A stretch of 64,000 nucleotides of DNA, from the NCBI RefSeq assembly GCF_022539315.1, contig NC_066322.1, positions 24,748,765-24,812,764 on the forward strand, given 5' to 3'. This DNA is from Serinus canaria. Taxonomy: Eukaryota; Chordata; Aves; Passeriformes; Fringillidae. The notes beneath the pieces are model-generated. The model saw nothing but the letters and a program-made list of their open reading frames with translations. It made no database searches and had not been told where the DNA came from. This document shows, piece by piece, positions 1 through 10,591 of this stretch; within the stretch, counting starts at the first letter, position 1; each line of letters starts with the position of its first letter. Both the position numbers and the translations under genes were made by a program.

Positions 1-881
1 GAAACAGAGGGAAAGGCACCAGAGAAAGAGCTGAAAGTTAATTAAAATGCACAACCTTCTGGTGTTTCCAAATTATAGATTGACCTGGGGCAATTTCCTG
101 TTCCATTCACCAGGATGTTCTGTAAACACAGACTTACAGAGGGTTTGTTCCTTTTAAATCACATGGAAAGGCTCCTTTGTCTTTCTTTTTTTCTTTTTTC
201 TTTTTTTTTTTTTGGCCAGCTGTGTGATTTGAACAGGTAGGATTCTGTTATTTACCAAACTCATTTGTAATCTTCTCTCACCAATTCGTTGAGAAATTGT
301 TGGATTTTTTTTTTTTTCTCCAGCAAATGAGGGAAAAAATAAACTCACATAAAAGAAAGTGGCTTTGGAACCCATAAAAACACAGTTGCACATGAGAGTT
401 TTCTCTGCAGCTCCAAGGTGGGTCATATTTCCCACTTAAAAGGTATTAATTTCTTTACCACTTTGCCCTCCAGATTTCTGAGCTTTCACTGTGACATTTC
501 CTAAAGATCACATTACTCAAACCCTTCTACCATCAATCACCTCCAGAATCTGCTGCTAGAAATTCCCCAAGAGGAATTTTTGTCTTCTCTGGGAGATGCA
601 TCCCAGGGAAGTTGTGCTCACCAGGCTCTGGGGTTTGAAGGATTCCTGAGCCATGCTTCTCTCCTTCCAGCCTGAAATTTCCTTGTTTGCTGTCCAGTGG
701 GGATCTTCTGCAATTCCAAATAGCCATAAAACTATCCAGGAACAATAAATGTAAATCCACACAAGTTATTTGGGTGGAAAGAGCCCTATCAGAAGGAAGA
801 AATCTTGTCTGGAGCTGGAGCAGTGGCTGGGTTTGCTGCTGGCACGCCTAGAGACAGTAACAAACAGTAAATTAATCTCAG
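1..881. other. Unique non-coding DNA
   Basis: No recognisable gene or repeat is visible apart from two T-rich runs near 181-212 and 306-320. Reading frames here are short and overlap on both strands, as expected by chance. Confidence 0.5.
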
Positions 882-945
882 AATCATGGAATATTCTGAG
901 TTGGAGGGGGCCCACAATGATCACCAGCTCTTCAGGGAATGTCCA
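882..945 (-). mobile_element. CR1 LINE 3'-end fragment
   Basis: Read on the plus strand, the segment starts AATCATGGAATATTCTGAG and continues with TTGGAGGGGGCCCACAATGATCA. This is the reverse complement of an avian CR1 tail of the 'ATATTCTGAGTTGGAAGGGACCCACAAGGATCA' type. CR1 is a non-LTR retrotransposon, and most bird copies are short 3' ends left by incomplete reverse transcription. Only about 60 bp are recognisable and there is no coding potential. The same tail subtype recurs at 17752-17815. Confidence 0.6.
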
Positions 946-3944
946 TTCTTGCATGAACATGAAGGAAGGCAGAAGTGAGAATGCTTTCACCTCACTTCTC
1001 TTCCAAATTTTTCCTTTTCCACGTGCTGGATGTGGAGCCTCAGCCCTGAACTCCACAGGTATTAAACACAGAAAGCCTGCAGGCTTCTTTTCCTCTTTCC
1101 TCTTCCCTGCCTTCAAAAGGGATAAATACTTAAATTTTTTTAGGGCTCTCCATTGAATAATCAATCTGCATTTTGAGGAATATTTATTAGTCTTGTTTAA
1201 CAGAGGTCAAGATTATTTTTGTTCCAATTTGGCTGAGCTAAAGAGTAGAATAATACTGATAATATCTGCTGATAGACTATGACTGTAGTGCTGCAAACAA
1301 CACTGCCTTATTTAGAGATTTAGGAAGTGATTGGATTCCACCCAGACTAATTAATGGTAATCTACAAAATCATTCAAAGGCTTTAGTCTGGTTTAAAAAG
1401 TGCTGTCTCTAATTCCTTTAAAACTCTTTCAAACTCAAACCACGAAACCAAGAGAAGCTGAAAACCTGAGGAATGATGGCATTGCTAAAACCAAAACAAA
1501 CCAAATCCCCAAATGCAGTTTACTTGCTTGAATCTGCATTTTTTTGGGTAGAACATGATGAGTTGGTGATTACCAGGAGAGCCAAGTTAGCAAGACTAGC
1601 TTCAACCCCCTGGAATACAAAATGAAATGAAATGAAATGAAATGTAAATAAAGCACCTTGCATTTGAAATGCTAAATTACAGGAAGAGAAAAGAAGATAT
1701 TAGGAATGAATTATTTGCTCAGGTTTCTGGAATAAAGGGTTTCATTTCAGTGAAAGCCCCCACAAAACTCTAAACTATCTGTGCCTTTATGTAATTATAT
1801 GCTTGTAGGATTACAAACATGTGCAGAGAAATATATTCAGAGAGACACAGAGGCTTAACTGCTTTAGTTTTATCTCTCTGGAAACATGCTTTGGATGAAA
1901 TTCCTAATTTTCCTCGTCTCAATAAACCAGCAGGTTTGGAGCACTCAGTTCCTGCAGTTCCTGTTTTATGGGGCCAGGTTTGGTACCACAGGCAGGAGTA
2001 GAACTCTGAGGATGCTGCACCTGTGATCATGAGAAACCCAAAGTGCAGCAGATGGAAGATAATCCATGAGAAGTGGCTTTTGCAGGGAATGGGGTGATCC
2101 CAGGAGTGGCATTGGGCACAAAAGCAGCAGGACCTGCCTGACACCTGTCTCTTCCTGGGACTCCACATTCTGGAATTCCTGTAATTCAATATCCTGACCT
2201 GGCTTCTGACTTGGAGAAGAGGGAAAAAAAAAACCCACAAAAAACCCCAACCCCTCTGGCACAGATTTGGAAGGAAGGCAGGCAATATTTTGGGGAAATT
2301 AACATTTTCCTGTAGTTGGTTCCCCTCTAATTGTGTTGTAATTGCTCTGGGCCAGCTTGAAAAAAGAGGCTGTCCCAGAGGGAGGAGGCACTGGAGAGAG
2401 AGAGGGATAATGGAGAAAATGTATCAGAGCTGTGTAAATGAATGTTCCTGAAAATTAATAAAGGAAGTAGGGGAGGATGGATGTCAGGGTCTCCAAAATG
2501 CTGCAATGGAAAAATACAATAAAAAGGGAATTATTATCTTGGGACTGACTAAAAACAATATAAGATTCTTTAAATATATAAAGGGAAAGAGATAAAGGGC
2601 TGAAAAGTGAAATAATTAGCCCACAAAGGGATTAGGGAGAAACTTAATATAAAGTGAACAGGATAAAGTGGGAAAATTAAATGAGTTTTGCACTTCTTAG
2701 TATTCATGAGGGAAATCTGAGCTGAAAGAGGATAAATAAAGGAGCCCTGTTTTCCTGCTGCTGGATGGTGCAAGGTAAAGGATGGCACCTGGACAAGCTA
2801 AAAATCACCCAAAGCAGGTACAGCTTGAAGGAAAGGGGAGGAACAAAGAGGGAATAAGGGACTGAGGGGGCTCTTTGGAGAGAAGGAGTGTACAGAAGAA
2901 TTAGGGAAAGAGGGAGGGACTTATCCAGATCCACAGCTCCAGTTGTGGTGAAGCACAGTGGAGAACTGCAACGTGAGAAAAGTTAAATGCATTGATTTTA
3001 TCAGGGTGTGGTTGCCTTGAAGGGAGGGATTACTCAAGGTCCTGTTTACCAAATGTACTCCTCACAACAGCAAGATTATTGAAAAAATACGGATATTTGC
3101 TCACCAGGAAAAAAACATTAGAAGAAAATTAGAGAGAGGAAAATTGAAGGCAAGAATTGCCATTTTTGTTAATGATAAATCTAAACATCAGAAGTTATAA
3201 CAACCCATTCAGACTTTTGCAGCAGTTTCAGTCCTAATTACATGCAATTATTACACTGCCTGCAAAAGAAATAATCTCCAAATTACCCTCTTTTGTATTG
3301 TCAGGGTTGCAGTCTAAAGCAATTTGTGTGTATTACTGATAAATAACAGAATTAAAAGAATAACAGTACATAATTCCTGGACAAAATTCCCTAAAAATTA
3401 AAAAATGAAATGAGTATTCTGTCCAAAGAAAACTCAAAAAAATGGGGCAGTATTTCTGCAGTCACCCCACAGGTTGTACTGGTACCAGGCTAGAACCTCC
3501 AGCACAGAGGTAATTCAGAAAATGATCTATAATCAAATGATAGGATTTATTTCATTGCCTCTGAGGACACTGCCTTCCCCTTTAATTACTAATTTAATAA
3601 TATTTGTTAAGATGCACACAGTTATTCAAGTGGCCACAATGAAATAATTTACCACAAAGATGCTGCAATTCCAGTCCTAAAATTGACTATAAATTGTTAC
3701 CTCTAAACTTCAGGAGCTGCCTGTGTAAATCCAGACCATTCCAGTGCTTTAGGGGAATATTCACTATACAAAAGCATCAGTACTCTTAAGAAGCAGAGGT
3801 TCTTATTCCATTTATCCTGTACAGAGTGCTGTGCTTAACTACTTTGGATTTGAAATTGGGAATAACGAACCTCTCCAGAACTGGTTTTGGGTTCTGGGAG
3901 ATGCACAGGGAGAACAGGAAGGAACAGGAGGGAAATTAGTTTGT
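946..3944. other. Unique non-coding DNA, about 3 kb
   Basis: I see no gene or known repeat other than the pentanucleotide microsatellite listed separately. The 2400-2950 stretch is purine-rich (GAGAGAGAGGGATAATGG and similar) and 3000-3800 is AT-rich. The longest reading frame here (171 codons, minus strand, 1770-2285) has no recognisable domain and I treat it as chance. Confidence 0.5.
1619..1644. repeat. (AAATG)5 microsatellite
   Basis: About five perfect tandem copies of AAATG lie in otherwise unique AT-rich DNA. The tract is a candidate polymorphic short tandem repeat. Confidence 0.85.
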
Positions 3945-4120
3945 AATCACAGAATTCCAGACTGATTTGGGTTGAAAGGGGCTGAAATTTCATCCAATCC
4001 CCACCAGCCATGGGCAGGGACACTTTCCACAATCCCAGGGTGCTCCAAGCTCTGTCCAAGCTGGCCTGGGACACTTCCAGGGATCCAGAGGCAGCCACAG
4101 CTTCTCTGGGCACCCTGATA
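3945..4120 (-). mobile_element. CR1 LINE 3'-UTR fragment
   Basis: On the plus strand the order is AATCACAGAATTCCAG, a tail remnant (TTTGGGTTGAAAGGGGCTG), CCATGGGCAGGGACACTTTCCAC, CTGGCCTGGGACACTTCCAGGGATCC and GCCACAGCTTCTCTGGGCACCC. This is the standard order of the CR1 3' untranslated region read in reverse. The copy stops near the GGGTGCCCAGAGAAGCTGTGG block, a common 5' truncation point. It has no coding capacity. Confidence 0.88.
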
Positions 4121-4213
4121 CCTTGAACACTTCCAGAGCCTGATAAAGTGGCAGAAGTTAAATAACTGTCATTAGTTATAAGCAGTCTTGGCAGACATAG
4201 AACAAAAGATAAC

Positions 4214-4295
4214 TAGATGTATAAATATGTACATTCTGCTGATTACAACAGAAATAGATCTATAAATATGTACATTCTGCTGATTATAGCAGCAA
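4214..4295. repeat. 41-bp tandem duplication
   Basis: Two adjacent copies of a 41-bp unit share TATAAATATGTACATTCTGC followed by TGATTA, with only a handful of differences, mostly near the ends. The first copy starts at 4214 and the second at 4255. It looks like a simple local duplication and matches no family I know. Confidence 0.85.
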
Positions 4296-5204
4296 CACCC
4301 AGCAATGGTTCAGGTTTCAGCACCCCAAACTAGATCCCAGTCTGCTCAGTTCATAAAAATGGAATTCAAACTGTGAACTGGAAATTGTTTGTTTTGTTTT
4401 TATTTTTTAATTATCCTTTTCCATCAGTTTGGTTGATGCCTGCCTCCGTTATCCTTGAGGAAGCACATGGGGACAGGATCTCCTTCCTCAAGAGGTGACA
4501 GCTCCAATTGTTCCTTTGCTGTGAATAATTTAGTGACCAGAAATGCACCTGCAGAAAATCCCACCTGCAAAGCCAAACCAAGCTTCCCCCAACCCCTTTT
4601 CTTCTTTCCTTTCCTTTAGTATGGATTTGTCTGCATGCAAGAGAAGGAAATCCAAGCACTTTCCCTGGGGAAAGGCTTTCAAGGAGAGGGTCAAGTTACA
4701 CCAGCTCCTGCTCTGCCCTCCCAGAACTGGGATCCAAACCCCCAGAACTGCAGAGCTTTACTTTAATCACTTATATATATTTTTTTTTGAGCACTTTTTA
4801 TTTATCTTATTGCTGAAGTATTTGGGTAATCCAAGCATGCAAGTCTCTGTTTCAGCGAGCACAAATTAATGACCTTTGCTCCAAACATTTTATGAACACT
4901 TTCAGTCAATTAATTTTTATTATTTCCATACCTGTGGACATTATGGACTGGTTCTCAGGTAATTAATTTTAATGGCACCATGCATAAATGGCAAGTCCAC
5001 CTTCCAAAAGGGGGAAGTTAGCCCTTTTTAAATTCAGATTTCACTGCGTGAGATGCTCTCACACCTCAGGAACTGCCAGGAGATTATTAGGAATAAAATA
5101 TCCTATGGATTTCCTGGCTACACCTGAGGGGTCACCCACGGTTTGGGGGGAATAATCCCAAATGGGAAGGAAAAAGTTGGGTTTATTTTGTATTTTTACT
5201 TCTC
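4296..5204. other. Unique non-coding DNA
   Basis: AT-rich with short homopolymers, for example T8 near 4781. No gene or dispersed repeat recognised. Confidence 0.5.
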
Positions 5205-5248
5205 CTGCACAAACAAACACACAAACACACACATGTGCACACACACAG
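5205..5248. repeat. CA-rich microsatellite
   Basis: An impure tract of CAAACACACA and CACACACACAG blocks is interrupted by ATGTGCA. It resembles a decaying (CA)n dinucleotide repeat. Confidence 0.8.
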
Positions 5249-5888
5249 AATTCCAAGAGGAGTTCAGGGAGGAATAAATTCGACTGTTTCTTATCATGAA
5301 AACGGAAATTATTCCATTTATTAATAAAAAAAAAAACTAAACCAGTTTCTTATGAGTTGAAGGGGCTTGATTGCTGATGAAAAAAAGGCTAAAAAGGACA
5401 TTTTTAGCTGTCAGAAGGTGCTTCCACCCTCAGAGGAGGGTGTGTGAAACCTGGTGCTGCAACACCAAAATTCTCTGAGGGAGTCTGAGATTAGTGTTAA
5501 CTTGGGGTTAGATGGAAATTATAAATAATCCTGTGAAATGCTGTGAATTAAGGCCTTCTCACTTTAATTTTTCCTTCCTTTTCACTAATCTAAACTCTTA
5601 CCCTGTGCCAGTCACCTCTCAGGGTCTGAGCTTCTGTCCCTGGGCTGTGTGTGACAGGTGCCACCCCCATCAGACAGCTCTGCCTTTCAGAGTCACTGCA
5701 GTCGGGGAGAATCCCACTTTGACAGAGAATTAAAGTGTTTTATTTCATGCCCTGACTTCTGTCCCTGCCCAAAGTGCTGGGGCAGATTTATCCAGCTCCT
5801 CCAGGCAGGAGGGAACAAATTTCCCTTGGAATGGGCCCTGGGGGGGGAGGACATGGGGTGGAAGGGCCAGGTTAGCAGGGAAGGCAAG
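5249..5888. other. Unique non-coding DNA
   Basis: Contains an A-run near 5325-5336. A G8 run lies at about 5830-5837, just before the next CR1 copy. Nothing else recognised. Confidence 0.5.
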
Positions 5889-6270
5889 AACCACAGAATC
5901 ACTGAGGTTGGAAAAGGCTTCTGAGGTCAGAGCCCAACCTTCACCTGAATCCCAGCATTTCCAACTCAACCAGGTCACCAAGAGCCACAGCCACTCATTC
6001 CTTAGCACCTCCAGGGATGGGCACTCTAACACCTCCCTGGGCAGCCCCTGCCAAGCCCTTACCACCCTTTCCATGCAGAAATTCCTCCTGCTGTCCAACC
6101 TGAGCACAGCCTGAGGCCGTTCCCTCTCCTTCTGTCCCTGTTCCTGGGAGCACAGCCCGACCCCCCTGGCTGCCCCCTCCTGTCAGGAGTTGTGCAGAGC
6201 CACAAGGTCCCTCCTGAGCCTCCTTTTCTGCAGGCTGAGCCCCTTTCCCAGCTCCCTCAGCCCCTCCTCA
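5889..6270 (-). mobile_element. CR1 LINE 3'-UTR copy, about 380 bp
   Basis: In reverse orientation the copy begins with the tail (CACAGAATCACTGAGGTTGG, then AAAAGGCTTC). It continues through a CACCTCCAGGGATGGGCACTC block, a CCCTGGGCAGCCCCTGCCAA block and the GC-rich stretch CAGCCCGACCCCCCTGGCTG. It ends near CCCTTTCCCAGCTCCCTCAG. The copy at 57637-58010 shares the same GC-rich block almost base for base, so the two belong to one subfamily. Long reading frames across this block come from low stop density in the GC-rich UTR and are not genes. Confidence 0.88.
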
Positions 6271-6380
6271 TGGGATTTTTTTCCAGTGCAAAGCACTCAG
6301 CAAGCAGGGAGCCTTTAGAGAGTGCTGACCACTCCACAAGGCAGCTCTTCAAACTCTTCTTTCTACAGAGTTTGGCTACA

Positions 6381-6957
6381 TTAAGCCCCAAACCATTAAA
6401 CCCCAAACCATTAAGCCCCAAACCATTAAACCCCAAACCATTAAGCCCCAAACCAATAAACCCCAAACCATTAAGCCCCAAACCAATAAACCCCAAACCA
6501 TTAAACCCCAAACCATTAAACCCCAAACCATTAAGCCCCAAACCATTAAACCCCAAACCATTAAGCCCCAAACCATTAAACCCCAAACCATTAAGCCCCA
6601 AACCATTAAACCCCAAACCATTAAGCCCCAAACTATTGAACCCCAAACCATTAAGCCCCAAACCAATAAACCCCAAACCATTAAACCCCAAACTATTGAA
6701 CCCCAAACCATTAAACCCCAAACCATTAAACCCCAAACCATCAAGCCCCAAACCATTAAGCCCCAAACCATTAAACCCCAAACCATTAAGCCCCAAACCT
6801 TTAAGCCCCAAACCATTAAACCCCAAACCATTAAACCCCAAACCATTAAGCCCCAAACCATTAAACCCCAAACCATTAAACCCCAAACCAGTAAACCCCA
6901 AACCATTAAACCCCAAACCATTAAACCCCAAACCATTAAGCCCCAAACCATCAAGCC
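6381..6957. repeat. 15-bp minisatellite, about 38 copies
   Basis: The unit is TTAARCCCCAAACCA (R = A or G). All copies are exactly 15 bp, because each 60-bp block of the array restarts in the same phase from start to end. In the first half, G and A variants of the fifth base largely alternate, which hints at a 30-bp higher-order unit. Rarer variants (ATAAA, TTGAA, GTAAA, TCAAG) are scattered through the array. The minus strand reads TGGTTTGGGGTTYAA, so a GGGG run recurs every 15 nt. Because 15 is divisible by three and the unit has no stop in several frames, the array yields long false reading frames on both strands (pentapeptide repeats such as PLNPK or GLGFN). I do not regard these as genes. 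The unit loosely resembles the CR1 tail TGGTTTGGGTTGGAA of the adjacent element; an origin from it is only a guess. Confidence 0.97.
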
Positions 6958-8870
6958 TAGCTTAGGCTCAGTATTTGTCCCTGAGCATTCCTTCCCAAAC
7001 CCCATGAGTCAGAGGCTGCTTATGCCCTGAAGGTTGATCCTTTATTCTCCCTTTCCAAGACTTGTGTTTTGTTTATTGAGGAAGAGGAAACCAGCCTTTG
7101 TTTAGTCTTTGCTATGAGGACTCCTGGATCACTGCAATTATCCAACTGATTTTTAAATCCTGCAGAGCTCTTGGCCTGGCTGATCTCTGGCAGCTTTGAA
7201 AGGAGCACTGAGTTATAATGAGCAGTGTCTTTACTTTTTTAATGTAACATTTCCCAAGAATTCCACGGCAAGGGCTGACTTCCCTCTCTGCTCTGTCCTT
7301 GAGAACAAGGTTAAGTAGATAACCCACTGGTTTTAAGCACTTTTAGGAGTTTCCTGGGGGAAATGAACACCTGCTGCTGCCAAATTTATCTCCTTGGCCA
7401 TGTCCTGTGAAGCTGTTCCATGTTGTCATGTTCGAGCCGTCACACAGGATTTAAGAAGCTGTGCTGCTGCACGTGCATTGATCCAGGCTTCTGATGGGTT
7501 TTCTTTCTCTTTTCCCACTTTTCTCCTCAGAAATGCTGTGAATGTGCCTCTGCACAATCCTTTCTGTTCGTAAGGTTTGGGATATTCGCTTTAGAGCACT
7601 TTCTAATCTATTGGAAAATGTACTGACATTGTTACCCCACGTGAATTTTAAATTCTGCCTAGAGAATGTCCTCCAGTTCTATTAAATGCCACAAAATTTC
7701 TTATAACTAAACTGTAAAACACTCTGTGTGCCTCCATGGAACCTTCTTGCTACCAAAGAGGGTGCATCTCTTATGTTCTTTTATACAGAAATAACGTCAA
7801 GGAGATCCATTCTGCCAGCAAGGATTAGGCTGTAAAAAAAAAGAACAATTTATTTCTTATTTTGAAAGAACTCTGACTCTTTCTTTTCTCCTGGGATCAA
7901 TTTTTAGTGCTGGGATTTCAACGCCATCTGAACTATTTTATGTATCTGTTTATTGATATGTTTCAGTTCTGCAGAAATGCACAGAAATTAAAGCATAAGA
8001 ATAATCAATAATGACTAATTAGGGTCAGATTCAGTCACTTCAGTGATCTGTACAGGACTGTGGCAGTGTTCTCCTACTGCCTTTCCTCTATATTAATTTG
8101 AATTTTATAATTATGAGTAGAAAGCTCCATTATATCAGTTTGTAATGATGACTGGGAGCTCTCCTATGGCCAAACACATGGCAAAATCAGGGAGGAGCCC
8201 CATAACCTGCACTTAACCTAAAAAATTAATATTTTCCACAGCAATCCTTGCAATTTCTTGTACCTTTTTTACGTAGTCATCATTTTAATAATTGAAACTT
8301 TGGGGCTCATGCAGCTGCCTGAGTTAATTTAATTTATGCATGCAAATATGCAAAGGAAGAGTTCCTGAAGGCCAACATTTGTCTGATGAGTCTTATCTCC
8401 CTTTCTTCCCTCTGCAGTAATGGAGAGGATTAATCAGGCTCATCACTCTCTTGATTGCTGGAACTTGGTTTCTTTTCTGGGTTAATCTCTGCACTGACCA
8501 GAGAGGAAGCCTTGGAAGAGAAGGTTATTTAAAGTTCCTCAATACCCCATGTCATCCATGAATTAAAGCCTTTTTTCTGCCCATGTTTCCACGTCAAGTC
8601 CAAGGCCACTATCAGGGATATTTAATTTTTGGGAATGTGTGTGCTCATCTACAAGCTTGCAGTTGGAAATTCCTATTCCAGATTATGTGGCAGCAGTGAA
8701 TGAAAGGAGGGGAGGGATGGAGGAGGTTAAAACAGCTGCATTGTGGAACACCAGATTCCAATGGGAATAAAACAGCAGTTGGCAACAAATACTCTTGTTT
8801 CCTGTTAAAACAGATTAGTTTGGCTTCTCCTCCCTCTGATAAAAATCCTCCTGACTTCCCTCCATAAGAA
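6958..8870. other. Unique non-coding DNA, about 1.9 kb
   Basis: No gene or dispersed repeat recognised. The 7860-8560 part is AT-rich and full of homeodomain-like TAATTA/ATTAAT words and an octamer-like cluster at 8336-8354, so it is a reasonable place to look for a conserved non-coding element. That is inference from composition only. Confidence 0.45.
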
Positions 8871-8925
8871 TTGTAGAGCTCCAGAGTGGTTTGGGTTGGA
8901 AGGGACATTAAAGCCCACTAAACAT
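8871..8925 (-). mobile_element. CR1 LINE tail fragment
   Basis: The segment reads GTAGAGCTCCAGAGTGGTTT then GGGTTGGAAGGGACATTAAAG, the reverse complement of the CR1 3' terminus. Only the last 50 bp or so of the element are present. A second CR1 tail in the opposite orientation follows within about 40 bp. Confidence 0.75.
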
Positions 8926-8964
8926 TTTTTGTGTCCTGACTCCACTGGGCCTGAGGGAAGCAAG

Positions 8965-9018
8965 AGGTCAGACTCATTGGTCTTGGAGATCTTTTCCAAT
9001 CTAAATGATTCCATGATG
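8965..9018 (+). mobile_element. CR1 LINE tail fragment, forward
   Basis: The segment CAGACTCATTGGTCTTGGAG, then ATCTTTTCCAATCTAAATGA and TTCCATGATGG matches the forward CR1 terminus of the 'GATGATCTTGGAGGTCTTTTCCAACCTAAATGATTCTATGAT' type. It faces the reverse fragment just upstream, so the locus is two-headed. Confidence 0.75.
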
Positions 9019-9700
9019 GTAAAAGGGTGATTATTTAATATTATTGATATTTATCTGGGCATTCCTACCCTTTCCTTCATTTGCAGGGCAGCAAAACCTG
9101 TACATTTCAAACCCTGCTGCTTTCTAACAATGCAGGAAACATAAAAAGCTTTGCCTCAGGTCATCTTTCCTCTGCTAGAGAATCATGATTACAGGTTTTA
9201 ATCTGAAGTATTGCACTAACAGGCCACCTTTCAAAAGCCATGCCAGGCATCCAGAACAGCCCCTCTGTGCCTCAGGAATATGGAGCCCATCATTTTCCCC
9301 CTGGCTCCCAGGGATGGAGGTCACCCACCCCTGGATTTTGTGGGTGAGGTTCTGCATCCCCAGCCACCAGTGCAGGGATGGACATCAGTCCAATCATCCC
9401 CAAGGATGACAGAGCCCAGGTTCTGCTGGAGAAATCCCTCCATTTCCTTGATTGAGTGTCTTTGACATGAGTATTTTAAACTGTCCTTAATTTAGTTTTT
9501 CCCTTTATTGATTATCTGACTTCCCAATTAATGCACCCACTGAGCAGCTCCTATGTTTAGCTTTCAATCTCTTTTCATACGAGGCCACAGAACACATATT
9601 TCAATTATAATGGACTAGCTAAGTAATTAAGGAATAATAAATGAATAAAAATCCCATCCTAGCAGTCTATTTAAAATGTCTAATTAAAACTACAGCACAC
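9019..9700. other. Unique non-coding DNA
   Basis: The 9230-9430 stretch is GC-richer than its surroundings but matches no repeat I know. No gene recognised. Confidence 0.45.
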
Positions 9701-9880
9701 ACATAGAATCAGGGAGCCATTAGGGTTGGAAAAGGCCTCCAAGACCATGGAGTCCCACCATTAACCCAGCACTAAACCATGTCCACATCCACATTTTTTG
9801 AACTCTTCCAGGGGTGGTGACTCCCCCACTTTCCCAGGCAGCCCTTCCCCATGTCAGACCAGCCTTTCCTATACAAACAA
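9701..9880 (-). mobile_element. CR1 LINE 3'-UTR fragment
   Basis: In reverse orientation the copy shows ACATAGAATCAGGGAGCCAT, then TAGGGTTGGAAAAGGCCTCC, ACCATTAACCCAGCACTAAA, CCAGGGGTGGTGACTCCCCC and CCCAGGCAGCCCTTCCCCAT. This is the CR1 subtype whose forward form includes 'TTTAGTG...TGCTGGGTTAATGGTTGGACTTGATGATC'. It lacks the far 5' UTR and all coding sequence. Confidence 0.88.
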
Positions 9881-9973
9881 TCAGAAATAATACACACATC
9901 AGGCATTTTGCCTGATCTACATTTTCAGGTCCTTCAGGAAATTCGGGGTGAAAAGGGAATGCTGAGTAGCTGT

Positions 9974-9993
9974 TAACCAGTGCAAACTGGTTA
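9974..9993. repeat. Short perfect hairpin
   Basis: TAACCAGT and ACTGGTTA form an 8-bp perfect inverted repeat around a GCAA loop. A further TTAACCAG follows at 9998. No function is implied. Confidence 0.7.
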
Positions 9994-10568
9994 GTGTTAA
10001 CCAGCCCCCAGCTGGCTGAGGAAACTCACAGTCAGTGGTGTCCATTTCTCCAGAGTTTTAAGATCAGGGAAAGGCAACCCCTGAATTGTGGCACCGTTTT
10101 TATTTGTCCCAGGAGCCAGAGAGACTTCTCTGTGTCAGCAAAGCACAGGGCCTTGGAGACCACCAAACAGCCAAGGTCTCCAATTATTTCAGTGCTCAGA
10201 AGGCACATTTTTCCAAAAGGGCCCACAAAGGGAAAATTATTTCTCCAATAAATGTTTATTAGGTGAAGAGTGTAAAATAAATCCTATCTTAGAAGCATAG
10301 GCTGAAATTCTCAAATAAGAGGATAAAAACCCCATCCTCTTCCCCTTTCCTAGCCCTTTCTGAGTTTAACCCTGCAATTAGAATGACAGTGATAATGAGA
10401 ATGCTTGAACTGAAAGATTTTAATCAGAATTAGTTAATACATAGTACAGGCAGCTATAACTAACGTGGTGCACTATTTATTGGAGTAATGATATTAAAGC
10501 TAGGAAAACAGTCATTAAGTAGGGATTGATGTCGCTCACCTATCCCAGTGACTGAACCTCTTTTGTCA

Positions 10569-10591
10569 CCCTCAAGGAGTGACCTTGAGGG
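10569..10591. repeat. Short perfect hairpin
   Basis: CCCTCAAGG and CCTTGAGGG pair over 9 bp with a 5-nt AGTGA loop. It is an isolated inverted repeat in unique DNA. Confidence 0.7.

Noticed and set aside
770..1164. 128- and 132-codon frames on opposite strands of the same DNA
   Set aside because: Mutually antisense, overlap a CR1 tail and have no recognisable domain.
1770..2285. 171-codon minus-strand frame
   Set aside because: No domain recognised and no coding-like context. Length alone is within the range expected by chance over 64 kb.
5745..6107. 120-codon minus-strand frame
   Set aside because: Lies almost entirely in a CR1 3' UTR copy.
6192..6965. 257-codon plus-strand frame with PLNPK/PLSPK pentapeptide repeats, and 229- and 209-codon minus-strand counterparts
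   Set aside because: It is a product of a 15-bp tandem repeat with a period divisible by three, preceded by CR1 UTR sequence. All of these frames are open for the same reason, and no promoter or splice context exists.
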